Origin: DATKNA01 sp963786765
GTDB taxonomy: Bacteria > Actinomycetota > Actinomycetes > Actinomycetales > Kineosporiaceae
Assembly: GCA_963786765.1 (NCBI GenBank)
Contig: CAWBAJ010000002.1
Coordinates: 98,239-162,238, forward strand
Length of the DNA: 64,000 nt
Reading direction: 5' to 3'
Shown: piece by piece, positions 1-7,600 of the stretch
Layout: the number at the start of each line of letters is the position of its first letter
How positions within the stretch are numbered: the stretch's first letter is position 1
Notes under the pieces: generated by a model
The model's input: the letters and a program-made list of their open reading frames with translations, nothing else
What the model was told of the DNA's origin: nothing
Databases searched by the model: none
Position numbers and translations under genes: made by a program

Positions 1-2
1 TC

Positions 3-53
3 TCCGGCCGCGCCGAGGGCCCCGGGATCCTGCGCCACAAGCTTCCGCTCTGA
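3..53 (+). CDS. 3' end of an upstream gene (partial)
   Basis: The frame beginning at base 3 stays open to a TGA at 51-53 and would end a protein in GPGILRHKLPL. Codon use has G or C in nearly every third position, as expected for coding DNA here, and the next gene follows 48 bases later on the same strand. Only 16 codons are visible, so no function can be assigned and even its coding status is an inference. Confidence 0.4.
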   Translation, partial: SGRAEGPGILRHKLPL

Positions 54-101
54 CACCACCCGCCGGCACCACCACCACCACCGAGGAGAGGAACACCGGA
101 G

Positions 102-563
102 ATGTTCGCCACCGCCACACCGACCAACGCCCACACGACCCTCGCCACGCGCGCCCTCGCACAGCGCTTCACCGACGAGGTCCTCAACGCTCAGAACCTC
201 GGCGCCCCGCTGACCGAGCTCGTCGCCGAGGACTTCGTCGAGGAGAACCCGCTGCCCGGGCAGGGTCCCGGTCGCGCCGGCCTCGCCGACGTGCTCGCCG
301 GGATGTTCGCCGCCTTCCCCGACCTCTACTGGGACGTCCACGAGACGATCGCCGAGGACGACCGGATCGTCACGTACTCCACCTGGACCGGCACCCACCG
401 GGGCGAGTTCTTCGGGATCCCCGCCACCGGCCGGCAGGTGCGCGTCGAGGCCTGGACGAAGGACCGGTACCGCCACGGCCGGCTGGTCCAGAGCCGGATC
501 ATCATGGACGTCGTCGGCATGCTCACCCAGCTCGGAGCCCTCCCGCCCCCCGCCGGGGCCTGA
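102..563 (+). CDS. SnoaL-like / NTF2-fold ester cyclase family protein
   Basis: This is a 153-residue soluble protein of the SnoaL-like polyketide-cyclase group within the NTF2 superfamily. The hallmark is the stretch TGTHRGEFFGIPATGRQV (about residues 105-122), which lines the pocket in this family, preceded by an acidic segment DFVEENPLPGQGPGRAGL and a helical N-terminus. Members bind or rearrange small hydrophobic molecules. Many single-gene members like this one have no known substrate, so the reaction is unassigned. The ATG is preceded by a purine-rich GAGGAGAGGAA ribosome-binding region. A strong hairpin follows the stop, so the gene is probably transcribed alone or with the partial gene upstream. 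Confidence 0.85.
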   Translation: MFATATPTNAHTTLATRALAQRFTDEVLNAQNLGAPLTELVAEDFVEENPLPGQGPGRAGLADVLAGMFAAFPDLYWDVHETIAEDDRIVTYSTWTGTHRGEFFGIPATGRQVRVEAWTKDRYRHGRLVQSRIIMDVVGMLTQLGALPPPAGA

Positions 564-597
564 GACGCAGCGCCCCGATGCTGCCGGGGACCCGACG

Positions 598-633
598 CAG
601 GGGCCCAGGGCCGATCCAGGTCCTGGGCCCCTG
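598..633 (+). terminator. GC hairpin after the SnoaL-like gene
   Basis: CAGGGGCCCAGG (598-609) and CCTGGGCCCCTG (622-633) are a perfect 12-bp inverted repeat around a 12-base loop, 35 bases after the SnoaL-like stop. There is no T-tract, which is common for actinobacterial terminators. It argues against a GTG start at 633 for the next gene. Confidence 0.6.
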
Positions 634-737
634 TGTCACGCCCGGGCAGGGCCAGAACGCCTCAGGCCGAGGCCACCCCCGGCCGATATCTCCTCGGAAG
701 GGCGCCGCACCAGGCGCGGGCGGCGAGGGAGGCGACG

Positions 738-2169
738 GTGGGGGCAGCCCGGCCGGCTCGCATCCGGTCGCGCCACTTCGTGCCCGCCTACCTGCTCGTC
801 CTGGCCGTCGCAACGGGCGTCCAGATCTGCCTTCCCTACCGGTACGGGTCGATCGTTCTCGGCGTGGCCGTTCTGGTCGCCACGATCTCGGTTCTGATCG
901 GTGCGCGGGTCCACGACATAGGACGTCCGCTGCCCGCGTACATCCTTGCCGCGGGCCTGTCCATGAGCGTGGTGGCCAACGCGATGTGGGACGTGGACAT
1001 GCTCTGGCGCGTGCTGCCCGGCGAACCGGTCATGTCCACGGTCGTCGACTCGGTGTCGTACATGAGCGTGCTGGCCGCAGCAGTCGTCCTGGTGATACGG
1101 CAGGCCCCCCGCGACGCCGGGCGGGTCGTGGACGCCGCACTCGTGGGGATCTGTGGCGCCGGGATGCTGTGGGAGTGGGTGCTGCGCCCGCACCTCTCGC
1201 CGTACTGGCAGGACCCCGTCAGCAAGATCTCCAGCCTGATCAGCATGCTGGCACTGATGGCGATCCTCGGGTCGCTGCTGCACGTGCTGCGGGCCACCAA
1301 GATCCCACCGCGCCTCACTCGTCTTTCTGTTCACAGCCCTGAGCTTCGTCACCGTCGCCCGGGTGCTCGACCCGATCGGCTACGGAGACCACACCAACCC
1401 CCTCTACGTCGGCTGTGACCTGAGCATCGCCGCCGCTCTGCTGCACCCCGCGGCCCGGTTCCTGACCATGCCGGCGACCGAGGAGCCCGAACCGGTCACC
1501 GGTACCCGGTTGCTGCGCCTGGGCCTGGTGCTCGCTGTGATCCCGTTGATCGGCGGCATCCCGCAGGTGATCGGCCAGCCCGCTGACGGGCTCCTGCTCA
1601 CCCTCGGAACGCTGGCCACCATCCCCTTGACCTTGTACCGCATCAGCCTGCTCGCGGAGCAGCGCAGCGAGGCCCTGCTGGCGCTCGCCCATCAGGCGAC
1701 CCACGACGAGCTCACCGGCCTGCCGAACCGGCGCACGGTGCTCGAGCAGCTGGAGCGCGCGGTCCGGCGCATGGAGGCGGGCGAACTGGACCAGCTGGCG
1801 GTGCTGTTCTGCGACCTCGACGGCTTCAAGCCGATCAATGACCGGCTCGGCCACCAGGCCGGCGACGAGGTGCTGAGGATCGCGGCCGCCCGCCTGCGTG
1901 GCTGCGTCCGGTCGGGTGACGTCGTCGGCCGACTGGGCGGGGACGAATTCCTCATCGTGTCCCCGCACGCCGACAGCTCCGACCTCCGAGCGCGGGTCGA
2001 GGCCGTCTTCGCGAACCCGCTGCAGGTCGCGCAGGAAGAGGTGCGGCTGGGAGTGAGCATCGGCGTCGCCCGGACCACCGCCGGCACCCCCACCACCGGC
2101 GACGGTCTCGTCGCCGTCGCCGACGAGGCGATGTACGAGGTGAAGCGGGCCCGGCACACCGCCCGCTGA
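738..2169 (+). pseudogene. membrane diguanylate cyclase (GGDEF), interrupted by a frameshift
   Basis: Two overlapping frames together encode one polytopic membrane protein of roughly ten helices followed by a GGDEF domain, which makes cyclic di-GMP from two GTP. The first frame (GTG 738, with GAGGGAGG five bases upstream) runs through six helices to ATKIP near base 1305. The membrane sequence then continues in the next frame as ASLVFLFTALSFVTVARVL into the second half. One extra C in CCACCGCGCC would explain the shift. The catalytic motif RLGGDEF is intact, and RSGD lies exactly five residues before GGDEF, matching the product-inhibition I-site. No EAL domain follows. If the shift is real, the GGDEF half would be lost. 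If it is a sequencing error, this is an active cyclase. Confidence 0.8.
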
Positions 2170-2189
2170 CGGCCTCCTCGCTCGCCGGC

Positions 2190-2654
2190 TCAGCCCCAGG
2201 CGTGCACCCGGACGGGCCGGACGCTGACGACGACGCGCGTGTCGCCGGGCTGGTCGTTCGCCCGCAGGTCGGCCCCGTACTTGGCGCCGACGCGATCGGC
2301 GAAGGCGTAGTCGTCGTCCGGCTCGAGGACGGCGTCCCCGCGGATCTCGACGTACCGGTACGGGTTGGCCAGGTCGAGCAGCAGGACGCTGCAGGCGGGG
2401 TTGCGCTGCAGGTTGCGGACCTTCTGCCGGGCCGTGTTGAGCGAGATCTTCACCTCGCCGTCGTCGGCGCCTCCCTCGGCCAGGAACCAGACCTCGGTCA
2501 GCTGGGGCCGCCCCTCGGAGTCGAGGGTGCCGAGGGTCGCGACGGGCTGGTCGAGCAGGTCGCGATGGGAGTCGGGGATGGTCGTCGTCACGTCTCCGGC
2601 AACGCCCGCTCCGCCTGCGTCCATGCCGGCCTCGGGCAGCGATCTCGAGAGCAC
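2190..2654 (-). CDS. PPOX-class (split beta-barrel) F420/flavin-dependent oxidoreductase
   Basis: This is a pyridoxamine-phosphate-oxidase-fold protein of the actinobacterial F420-dependent type. Recognisable segments are the strand pattern ATLGTLDSEGRPQLTEVWF, then KISLNTARQKVRNLQRNPACSVLL and YVEIRGDAVLEPDDD. These residues bind the deazaflavin phosphate in characterised relatives, and the substrate is unknown. The GTG at 2654 overlaps the stop of the upstream membrane-protein gene (TAGTG), favouring coupled translation. The family core, however, begins at TTTIPDSHRDLL, so a start at GTG 2591 is also possible and would remove about 21 atypical residues. The gene ends 20 bases from the convergent GGDEF gene. 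Confidence 0.8.
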   Translation of the reverse strand: MLSRSLPEAGMDAGGAGVAGDVTTTIPDSHRDLLDQPVATLGTLDSEGRPQLTEVWFLAEGGADDGEVKISLNTARQKVRNLQRNPACSVLLLDLANPYRYVEIRGDAVLEPDDDYAFADRVGAKYGADLRANDQPGDTRVVVSVRPVRVHAWG

Positions 2655-3319
2655 TAGTCGTTCGAACCGGTATTGGCGACGGCGATGCGCGACCGTCGGA
2701 TCCCGGCCATGACAGCGAGCACCACGAGCACGCCGATGCAGGCCCAGCCGGTGGCCAGCTTGACCATCGTGACCACGCTCATCGCGGGGATGATCGACGG
2801 CTGGTGCGGATAGGCGACAAGAAGGACACGGATCCCGGCGTTCTCCGTGTAGTCCGCCACCGCGCTGATCGCAGGCAGGAGGACCAGCACGTGCGCCCAG
2901 TGCCGTTCGGGCAGCCGCAGGGCTCGGAGCAGCAGGGCGAACGCCACGGTCAGGACCGCGCCGAAGAGCACGGGGTAGACGAGATCGGCATCCTGTTGTG
3001 TCGTGATCGCGGCTCGGCCGGCGAGACCGCAGCCGTGCAAGTAGTCCGCGACCCCCTCCTCGCTGTAGCCCCAGCGCTGGTCCAGGACGGGTAGCCCGTG
3101 GCAGGCGCCGGCCGCGTGCGGCAGCGAGAACGCGATCGGGCTCGCGAAGAAGTAGACGACGAAGAACGGCACGTACGCGGTCAGAAGCGCCACGAGGAGC
3201 CGTGGACGCGCGAGCACCCCCTCGACCAGACGGGCGCGGCCGCCGAGGACGGCGGGGAGTCCACGCGCAGGGGCGGGGCCGGCCTCGGGTGAGGCAGCTT
3301 GGGTCGTCGGTGCCGCCAT
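2654..3319 (-). CDS. four-helix integral membrane protein of unknown function
   Basis: This 221-residue protein has about four membrane segments: LLVALLTAYVPFFVVYFFA, YPVLFGAVLTVAFALLL, AHVLVLLPAISAVADYTE and ATGWACIGVLVVLAVMAGI. An external loop after the first contains two cysteines (ACHG and HGCG) that could pair. I do not recognise the family. The ATG at 3319 is preceded by GGAGG at five bases and is preferred over the longer frame reaching 3370. It is divergent from the MarR gene and translationally linked to the PPOX gene downstream, so it is a plausible MarR target. No function is claimed. Confidence 0.75.
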   Translation of the reverse strand: MAAPTTQAASPEAGPAPARGLPAVLGGRARLVEGVLARPRLLVALLTAYVPFFVVYFFASPIAFSLPHAAGACHGLPVLDQRWGYSEEGVADYLHGCGLAGRAAITTQQDADLVYPVLFGAVLTVAFALLLRALRLPERHWAHVLVLLPAISAVADYTENAGIRVLLVAYPHQPSIIPAMSVVTMVKLATGWACIGVLVVLAVMAGIRRSRIAVANTGSND

Positions 3320-3374
3320 GGCGTCCTCCGGGTACGAGTGCGGGTTCGGTACGCCGGACGGTATCGACAAGTAG

Positions 3375-3411
3375 TGCGATCTCGCAATAGTTCAGTGCGC
3401 GATGGTAGTGT
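3375..3411 (+). promoter_or_regulatory. candidate MarR operator and promoter
   Basis: The palindrome TGCGATCTCGCA (3375-3386) lies in the divergent gap between the membrane-protein gene and the MarR gene. Downstream, TAGTGT (3406-3411) resembles a -10 box and is seven bases before the MarR ATG. The palindrome would overlap the -35 position. No ribosome-binding site precedes the ATG, so a leaderless transcript is likely. Autorepression is inferred from the position only. Confidence 0.4.
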
Positions 3412-3418
3412 CTCGTTC

Positions 3419-4006
3419 ATGGCGCCTTCACCCCCCGTCGGCTCGCAGCGCGAGATCTCCGTGCTGTTCGACGTGTGGCTGCTGATGCACCTCGTCGCGG
3501 GCATGCTCGACCAGGCCTTGGCCGAGCACAGCCTGTCCGGGGACGAGTTCGGGCTGTACTCCTTGCTCAGGGGGTTCGGGCCGGCCACTCCGACGCAGAT
3601 CGCGCGATGGACGGGCATGCCCGCAACGACCGTGTCGGCCGCCCTGCGCCGGCTGACCGCTCGCGGGCACCTGAAGCGGATGCCGCACCCTGACGACGGC
3701 CGCTCCTACCTCATCGCGCTCAGCGACTCGGGCCTGGCCGCCCACACGGGCGCCGCGTCCTCCTTCCGCAGGAGGGCGGCGCGCGTCTCCACTGTCCTCG
3801 GGAACGACGAGGCGGCGCAACGCGCCGTCCTGCAGCGACTGGACCACGCCCTGCGCGAGGTCACCGCACTCGACCCCCGGCCCTACCAGGTTCCCGAGTC
3901 CTCCCCCGGCACGCGGCAGGCGCTCACCTACCCAGGGCAAGCTCTCACCCAGGCACAGGAGCGCCAGGTCCGTTCCTACATCGAGTTCATCCGGCTCTCC
4001 GAGTGA
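3419..4006 (+). CDS. MarR-family winged-helix transcriptional regulator
   Basis: This is a 195-residue regulator. The winged-helix region is visible as SGDEFGLYSLLRGFGPATPTQIARWTG, the recognition helix around MPATTVSAALRRLTARGHLKR, and the wing MPHPDDGRSYLIALSDSG. MarR proteins act as dimers and usually release DNA when they bind a small ligand. The protein extends about 60 residues beyond the core with a less conserved tail ending in RSYIEFIRLSE. The chosen ATG seems to be at or next to the transcription start. Its divergent position suggests control of the membrane-protein/PPOX pair and of itself. The ligand is unknown. Confidence 0.88.
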   Translation: MAPSPPVGSQREISVLFDVWLLMHLVAGMLDQALAEHSLSGDEFGLYSLLRGFGPATPTQIARWTGMPATTVSAALRRLTARGHLKRMPHPDDGRSYLIALSDSGLAAHTGAASSFRRRAARVSTVLGNDEAAQRAVLQRLDHALREVTALDPRPYQVPESSPGTRQALTYPGQALTQAQERQVRSYIEFIRLSE

Positions 4007-4062
4007 CCGCTTCACGCCGGTCTCAGGTCGGCCCGCCGCCTTCCTGACACCCGTTCTCGGAG

Positions 4063-4344
4063 CTAGAGGGTGCGGAGCCAGTCGAACGCGTGCTCCGCGA
4101 CTGCTTTCCAGCCGCGTTCGTTGCAGATGACGTGCGACGTGCCGGTGAATTCCGTGAGGTCCAGCCGGCCGTGCGACCCCCGGTACGCGCGGGCGTTGCG
4201 GCGCACCAGCGACAGGGGGGTCAGATGGTCCTCGTCACCGCCGACGAACAGCATCGGGACGTGCGGCCGCCCGAAATCGATCGCCCCCTGACGTGTCACG
4301 GTCGACCGGGGAACGTCCCGGCTCTCCGGCACCGCGTACGACGC
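4063..4344 (-). pseudogene. C-terminal remnant of an alpha/beta-hydrolase
   Basis: About 93 codons encode a convincing alpha/beta-hydrolase C-terminus: the strand PHVPMLFVGGDEDHLTP carrying the acid-residue region, and TGTSHVICNERGWKAVAEHA with the catalytic histidine position in SHVI. The reading frame continues upstream to 4596, but that part is the antisense of the methyltransferase gene and has no hydrolase character. The nucleophile serine, the oxyanion residues and the whole N-terminal half are missing. This is therefore a truncated gene, probably cut by the rearrangement that brought in the neighbouring methyltransferase. Confidence 0.7.
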
Positions 4345-4434
4345 ACCTCCGGCTGGGACGCTGGGACCAGCATCGTCTCCACCCGGGCGCCTCCGACAGG
4401 AGCACCGGCGCGGATCGGGTGCACGATCAGGTGC

Positions 4435-5202
4435 ATGTCCGAGGACCCCTGGGCCGCAATGGCCGACCCCTTCGTGGACGGCGCGTACGCCTCGGTGAAG
4501 GGACAGGTCCGCACGTTCGTGCTCCACGCCCAGCTGCTGCGGCACCTCCCCGAACCGCCGGCTGCGGTCCTGGACGTCGGAGGCGGCGCGGCGCATCAGT
4601 CCTTACCGCTGGCCCGGCTGGGCTTCGACGTCACGGTCCTCGATCCGTCGCCGGCCATGCTCGCGAGGGCGGAGCAGCGCCTGAGCGCCGAACCGGACGA
4701 CGTCCGCCGTCGCGTGCGCCTGATCGAGGGGCCGGGCGAACAGGCCGAGGCGGCGACCGGCGGTCAGCAGTTCGCCACGGTGCTCTGCCACGGCGTCCTG
4801 ATGTACCTGGACCGACCGGACGAGCTGGTGCGCGCGCTGTGCCGCCGCGCGCAGCCCGGCGGGATCGTCTCGATGATGGCGCTGAACGCCCGCACCCTGG
4901 CCGTCCGTCCAGCCCTCGAGCACCGCTGGGACGACGCCCTCGCCGCCTTCGACGCGACCCGCGAGGTGGGAGTACTCGGCGCGCAGACAAGGGCCGACAC
5001 CGTCGAGGGGCTGTCGGGCCTGCTCGAGCAGAACGGGGTCGAACCGGAGGCCTGGTACGGCGTCTGGCTGTTCACCGACTGGCTGGAGCTCCCGCTGGAG
5101 AGCACCGACGTGGCGGCGGTGCGTGCGGTCGAACTGGAGGCCGCTCTGCGGGACCCGTACCGGCAGCTCAGCCGGGTGTTCCATCTGGTCGGCCGGCGAT
5201 GA
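4435..5202 (+). CDS. class I SAM-dependent methyltransferase, CmoM-like
   Basis: This 255-residue Rossmann-fold methyltransferase has motif I VLDVGGGAAHQS (about residues 44-55), motif II VTVLDPSPAMLARAE, and motif IV TVLCHGVLMYLDRP. Layout and length resemble E. coli CmoM/SmtA, including the N-terminal GQVR segment, the GGIVSMMALNA strand after motif IV, and a C-terminal segment ending EAALRDPYRQLSRVFHLVGR. CmoM methylates the carboxymethoxyuridine at the tRNA wobble position. Transfer of that function to an actinomycete is inference. The ATG has only a weak upstream AGG. A perfect hairpin follows the stop. Confidence 0.8.
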   Translation: MSEDPWAAMADPFVDGAYASVKGQVRTFVLHAQLLRHLPEPPAAVLDVGGGAAHQSLPLARLGFDVTVLDPSPAMLARAEQRLSAEPDDVRRRVRLIEGPGEQAEAATGGQQFATVLCHGVLMYLDRPDELVRALCRRAQPGGIVSMMALNARTLAVRPALEHRWDDALAAFDATREVGVLGAQTRADTVEGLSGLLEQNGVEPEAWYGVWLFTDWLELPLESTDVAAVRAVELEAALRDPYRQLSRVFHLVGRR

Positions 5203-5205
5203 GTC

Positions 5206-5230
5206 CCGTCGCCGCGGCCTGCGGCGACGG
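5206..5230 (+). terminator. GC hairpin terminator after the methyltransferase
   Basis: CCGTCGCCGC (5206-5215) and GCGGCGACGG (5221-5230) form a perfect 10-bp stem with a five-base loop, starting three bases after the methyltransferase stop. There is no T-tract. It also faces the convergent small gene that ends at 5272. Confidence 0.7.
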
Positions 5231-5271
5231 CCCGCAGTGCATGACGTGCATTCACACGAACGACGAGATGA

Positions 5272-5544
5272 TCACGGAGTGGCCGGACCCACGCTGAAGA
5301 AGGTGCGTCCCGTCACCCCCGCCTTCATCGTCGCCTGTGCGAACTCCTCCGTCCGGAACCATTCCCGGGCCTTGTCCAGGTCCTGCACGTGCAGATGGAC
5401 GAAGGCGGCCCGCGCGTCGTCGATGTCGCGATAGATGGGACCGTCCGTCATTCCATGGTCCGCGCGCCTGCCGCTCTGGGACCGGTGGTTCACCAGCCAC
5501 CGCTCGAAATCCTCCACCTCGACCCGCGCCATCATCTCGGGCAT
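5272..5544 (-). CDS. small conserved-looking protein of unknown function (90 aa)
   Basis: This is a 90-residue soluble protein that begins MPEMMARVEVEDFERWL and continues with FVHLHVQDLDKAREWFRTEEFAQATMKAGV. The alternation of short strands and amphipathic helices, with an EDFERW segment, resembles dimeric alpha/beta-barrel small proteins. The resemblance is too slight to name a function. AAGGAGGAGTC directly precedes the ATG, giving a strong ribosome-binding site. It is the gene before the GH15 hydrolase's 3' end on the same strand but is separated from it by 57 bases. Confidence 0.65.
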   Translation of the reverse strand: MPEMMARVEVEDFERWLVNHRSQSGRRADHGMTDGPIYRDIDDARAAFVHLHVQDLDKAREWFRTEEFAQATMKAGVTGRTFFSVGPATP

Positions 5545-5601
5545 GACTCCTCCTTCGCGTCGTGAGTTCTCGAGGAGTCGTGCCGGGTCAGGCGCCGCGC
5601 G

Positions 5602-7527
5602 TTACGCGACGCCGTCCTCGGATCGGGTCGACAGCAACCCGTCGCGAGCGGCATCGACGGGATCCACCTCGGCGGCGACCACGTGCAGCACCGCGTTGAT
5701 CAACCCGAGATGCGTGAACGCCTGCGGGAAGTTGCCCAGCTGGCGACCGCTGACAGGATCGATCTCCTCCGCGTAGAGACCGAGCGGGCTGGCGAAGGAG
5801 AGCAGCTTCTCGCACAGTCGCCGGGCCCGGACGTGCTCGCCGATCAGCGACAGGGCGGAGACCAGCCAGAACGAGCAGATCGTGAACGAGCCTTCCTCGC
5901 CGGTCAGGCCGTCGTCGGTCTCGTCGACGCGGTAGCGCAGGACGAGTCCCTGCTCGGTCAGTTCCTCGGCGATCGCGTTGACCGTCGCGACGATCCGGGG
6001 GTCGGTCGGCGGCAGGAATCCCACCAGGGGGATCAGCAGGGTAGAGGCGTCCAGCGCACCGGTCCCGTAGTGCTGCACGAAGACGCCCCGGTCGTCGACG
6101 CCGTGAGCGAGGACGTCCTCCTTGATCTCGTCGGCGGCCTGTTGCCAGCGCTCGGCCACCTCGAACTGCTCGCGGACCCGCGCCAGCTTCGCGCCCCGAT
6201 CGGCGGCCACCCAGCACATGACCTTCGAGGAGGTGAAGTGCTGAGGCTCGCCGCGGACCTCCCAGATCCCGCGGTCGGGCTCACGCCAGTGCTCGATCGC
6301 TGCCTCGGCGAAGCGGGAGAGGAAGGGCCACAGCCGTTCGTCCAGACCGTGCCGGGACGTGGTGTGGATGTACACCGAGTCGAGCAGCGCGCCCCACACG
6401 TCGTGCTGGCGCTGGTCGAACGCGCCGTTGCCGATGCGCACCGGGCGGGAGTTCATGTACCCCTGCAGGTGCGGAAGGAGCTCCTCGCTGAGGTCCTTCT
6501 CGCCGTCGATCCCGTACATGATCTGCAGATCGTCCGAGCGCTCGGCGACGTCCGCGATGAAGCAGAAGAAGTCGTCGGCCTCCCAGTCGAAGCCGAGGGT
6601 GTCCAGCGCCCAGAGCGCCAGAGTGGAGTCCCGGATCCAGGTGAACCGGTAGTCCCAGTTGCGCTCCCCGCCGGGGGTCTCCGGCAGGGAGGTCGTCGGC
6701 GCCGCGAGGAGCGCACCGGACCGCCCGAAGGTGAGGCCCTTGAGTGTGAGGGCGCTGCGCTCGAGGTGCGCCCGCCAGGGGTGGTCCGGGAACGTGCCGC
6801 GGGCGAGCCAGTGCTGCCAGTGGTGAGCCGTCCAGGCCAGCCTCTTGTACGCCTCGTCGACGTTCGTCGGCACCGGGTGCTCGCTCCACGACATCGCGAC
6901 GAAGCGCTGGTCGCCCTCCTTGAGCAGCGTCCGGGCCGTCGCACGGGACCCCTCGAAACCCAGCCGCAGGTCCGTCGTCAGGCGGATCGCCGGTTGGCTG
7001 TCGTCCCCTTCGGCCTCGGCCTCGTGGTAGCCCGGCCCGAGGTAGCGCCAGCTCGCCTGCCGCCTGCCGTAGTCGAAGACCGGGGAGCAGTGCATGGAGA
7101 GCTGCACCTCGCCGTTGACGCAGCGCACCATCCGCAGCAGCACGTGATCGGCGTCGTAGTCGGTCGGCGCGCGGCGCTGGGTCTGCGAGCGCTCGTCCTC
7201 GTGGTGCCAGGGGCCGATCAGCATCACGTCACGGACGATGATCCAGCCGGTCGGCGTCCCCCAACTGGTCTCGAGGATCATCGTGCCGGGCAGGTAGCGC
7301 CGCGCCGCGGGCACCATCACGTCGGCCGGTCCCAGCCTGAACCCGCCGCTGTCGCGGTCGAGCATCGCCGCGAACACGCTCGGCGAGTCCATCCGCGGCA
7401 GGCACATCCACTCCACATTGCCGCTGGGGGCGATCAGCGCTGAAGCCTGGCAGTCGGAGAGAAACGCGTAGTCGCCGATCGGGGGGAACGGCGAGCGCAC
7501 GAACATCTGACGATCGGTCTGCTCCAT
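5602..7527 (-). CDS. GH15 family glycoside hydrolase, trehalase type
   Basis: This 641-residue cytosolic hydrolase is close in layout to mycobacterial GH15 trehalase. An N-terminal beta-sandwich (FPPIGDYAFLSDCQASALIA and RYLPGTMILETSWGTPTGW) is followed by the (alpha/alpha)6 barrel. Signature segments are GERNWDYRFTWIRDS (about 287-301), GIWEVRGEPQHFTSSK (about 418, containing the expected catalytic acid) and LYAEEIDPVSG (about 585, the expected base). Family members split alpha,alpha-trehalose or related alpha-glucosides. I rate trehalase above glucoamylase because these segments match the mycobacterial enzyme, but this rests on memory of the family. ATG 7527 has GGAGG eight bases upstream. 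There is no signal peptide. Confidence 0.88.
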   Translation of the reverse strand: MEQTDRQMFVRSPFPPIGDYAFLSDCQASALIAPSGNVEWMCLPRMDSPSVFAAMLDRDSGGFRLGPADVMVPAARRYLPGTMILETSWGTPTGWIIVRDVMLIGPWHHEDERSQTQRRAPTDYDADHVLLRMVRCVNGEVQLSMHCSPVFDYGRRQASWRYLGPGYHEAEAEGDDSQPAIRLTTDLRLGFEGSRATARTLLKEGDQRFVAMSWSEHPVPTNVDEAYKRLAWTAHHWQHWLARGTFPDHPWRAHLERSALTLKGLTFGRSGALLAAPTTSLPETPGGERNWDYRFTWIRDSTLALWALDTLGFDWEADDFFCFIADVAERSDDLQIMYGIDGEKDLSEELLPHLQGYMNSRPVRIGNGAFDQRQHDVWGALLDSVYIHTTSRHGLDERLWPFLSRFAEAAIEHWREPDRGIWEVRGEPQHFTSSKVMCWVAADRGAKLARVREQFEVAERWQQAADEIKEDVLAHGVDDRGVFVQHYGTGALDASTLLIPLVGFLPPTDPRIVATVNAIAEELTEQGLVLRYRVDETDDGLTGEEGSFTICSFWLVSALSLIGEHVRARRLCEKLLSFASPLGLYAEEIDPVSGRQLGNFPQAFTHLGLINAVLHVVAAEVDPVDAARDGLLSTRSEDGVA

Positions 7528-7600
7528 CGCCCGTACCTCCGCCCGGCTGTGGAGAACCATTGTGCGCTCGGCTGCGTGCGCTGCACATGGAGCGGCTGCG

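Noticed and set aside
633..737. GTG start at 633 for the GGDEF protein
   Set aside because: It overlaps the terminator stem, and the added residues are low-complexity; GTG 738 has a strong ribosome-binding site.
5683..7443. 586-codon open frame on the plus strand
   Set aside because: It is the complement of the GH15 gene; GC-rich genes open long antisense frames and its translation lacks any family resemblance.
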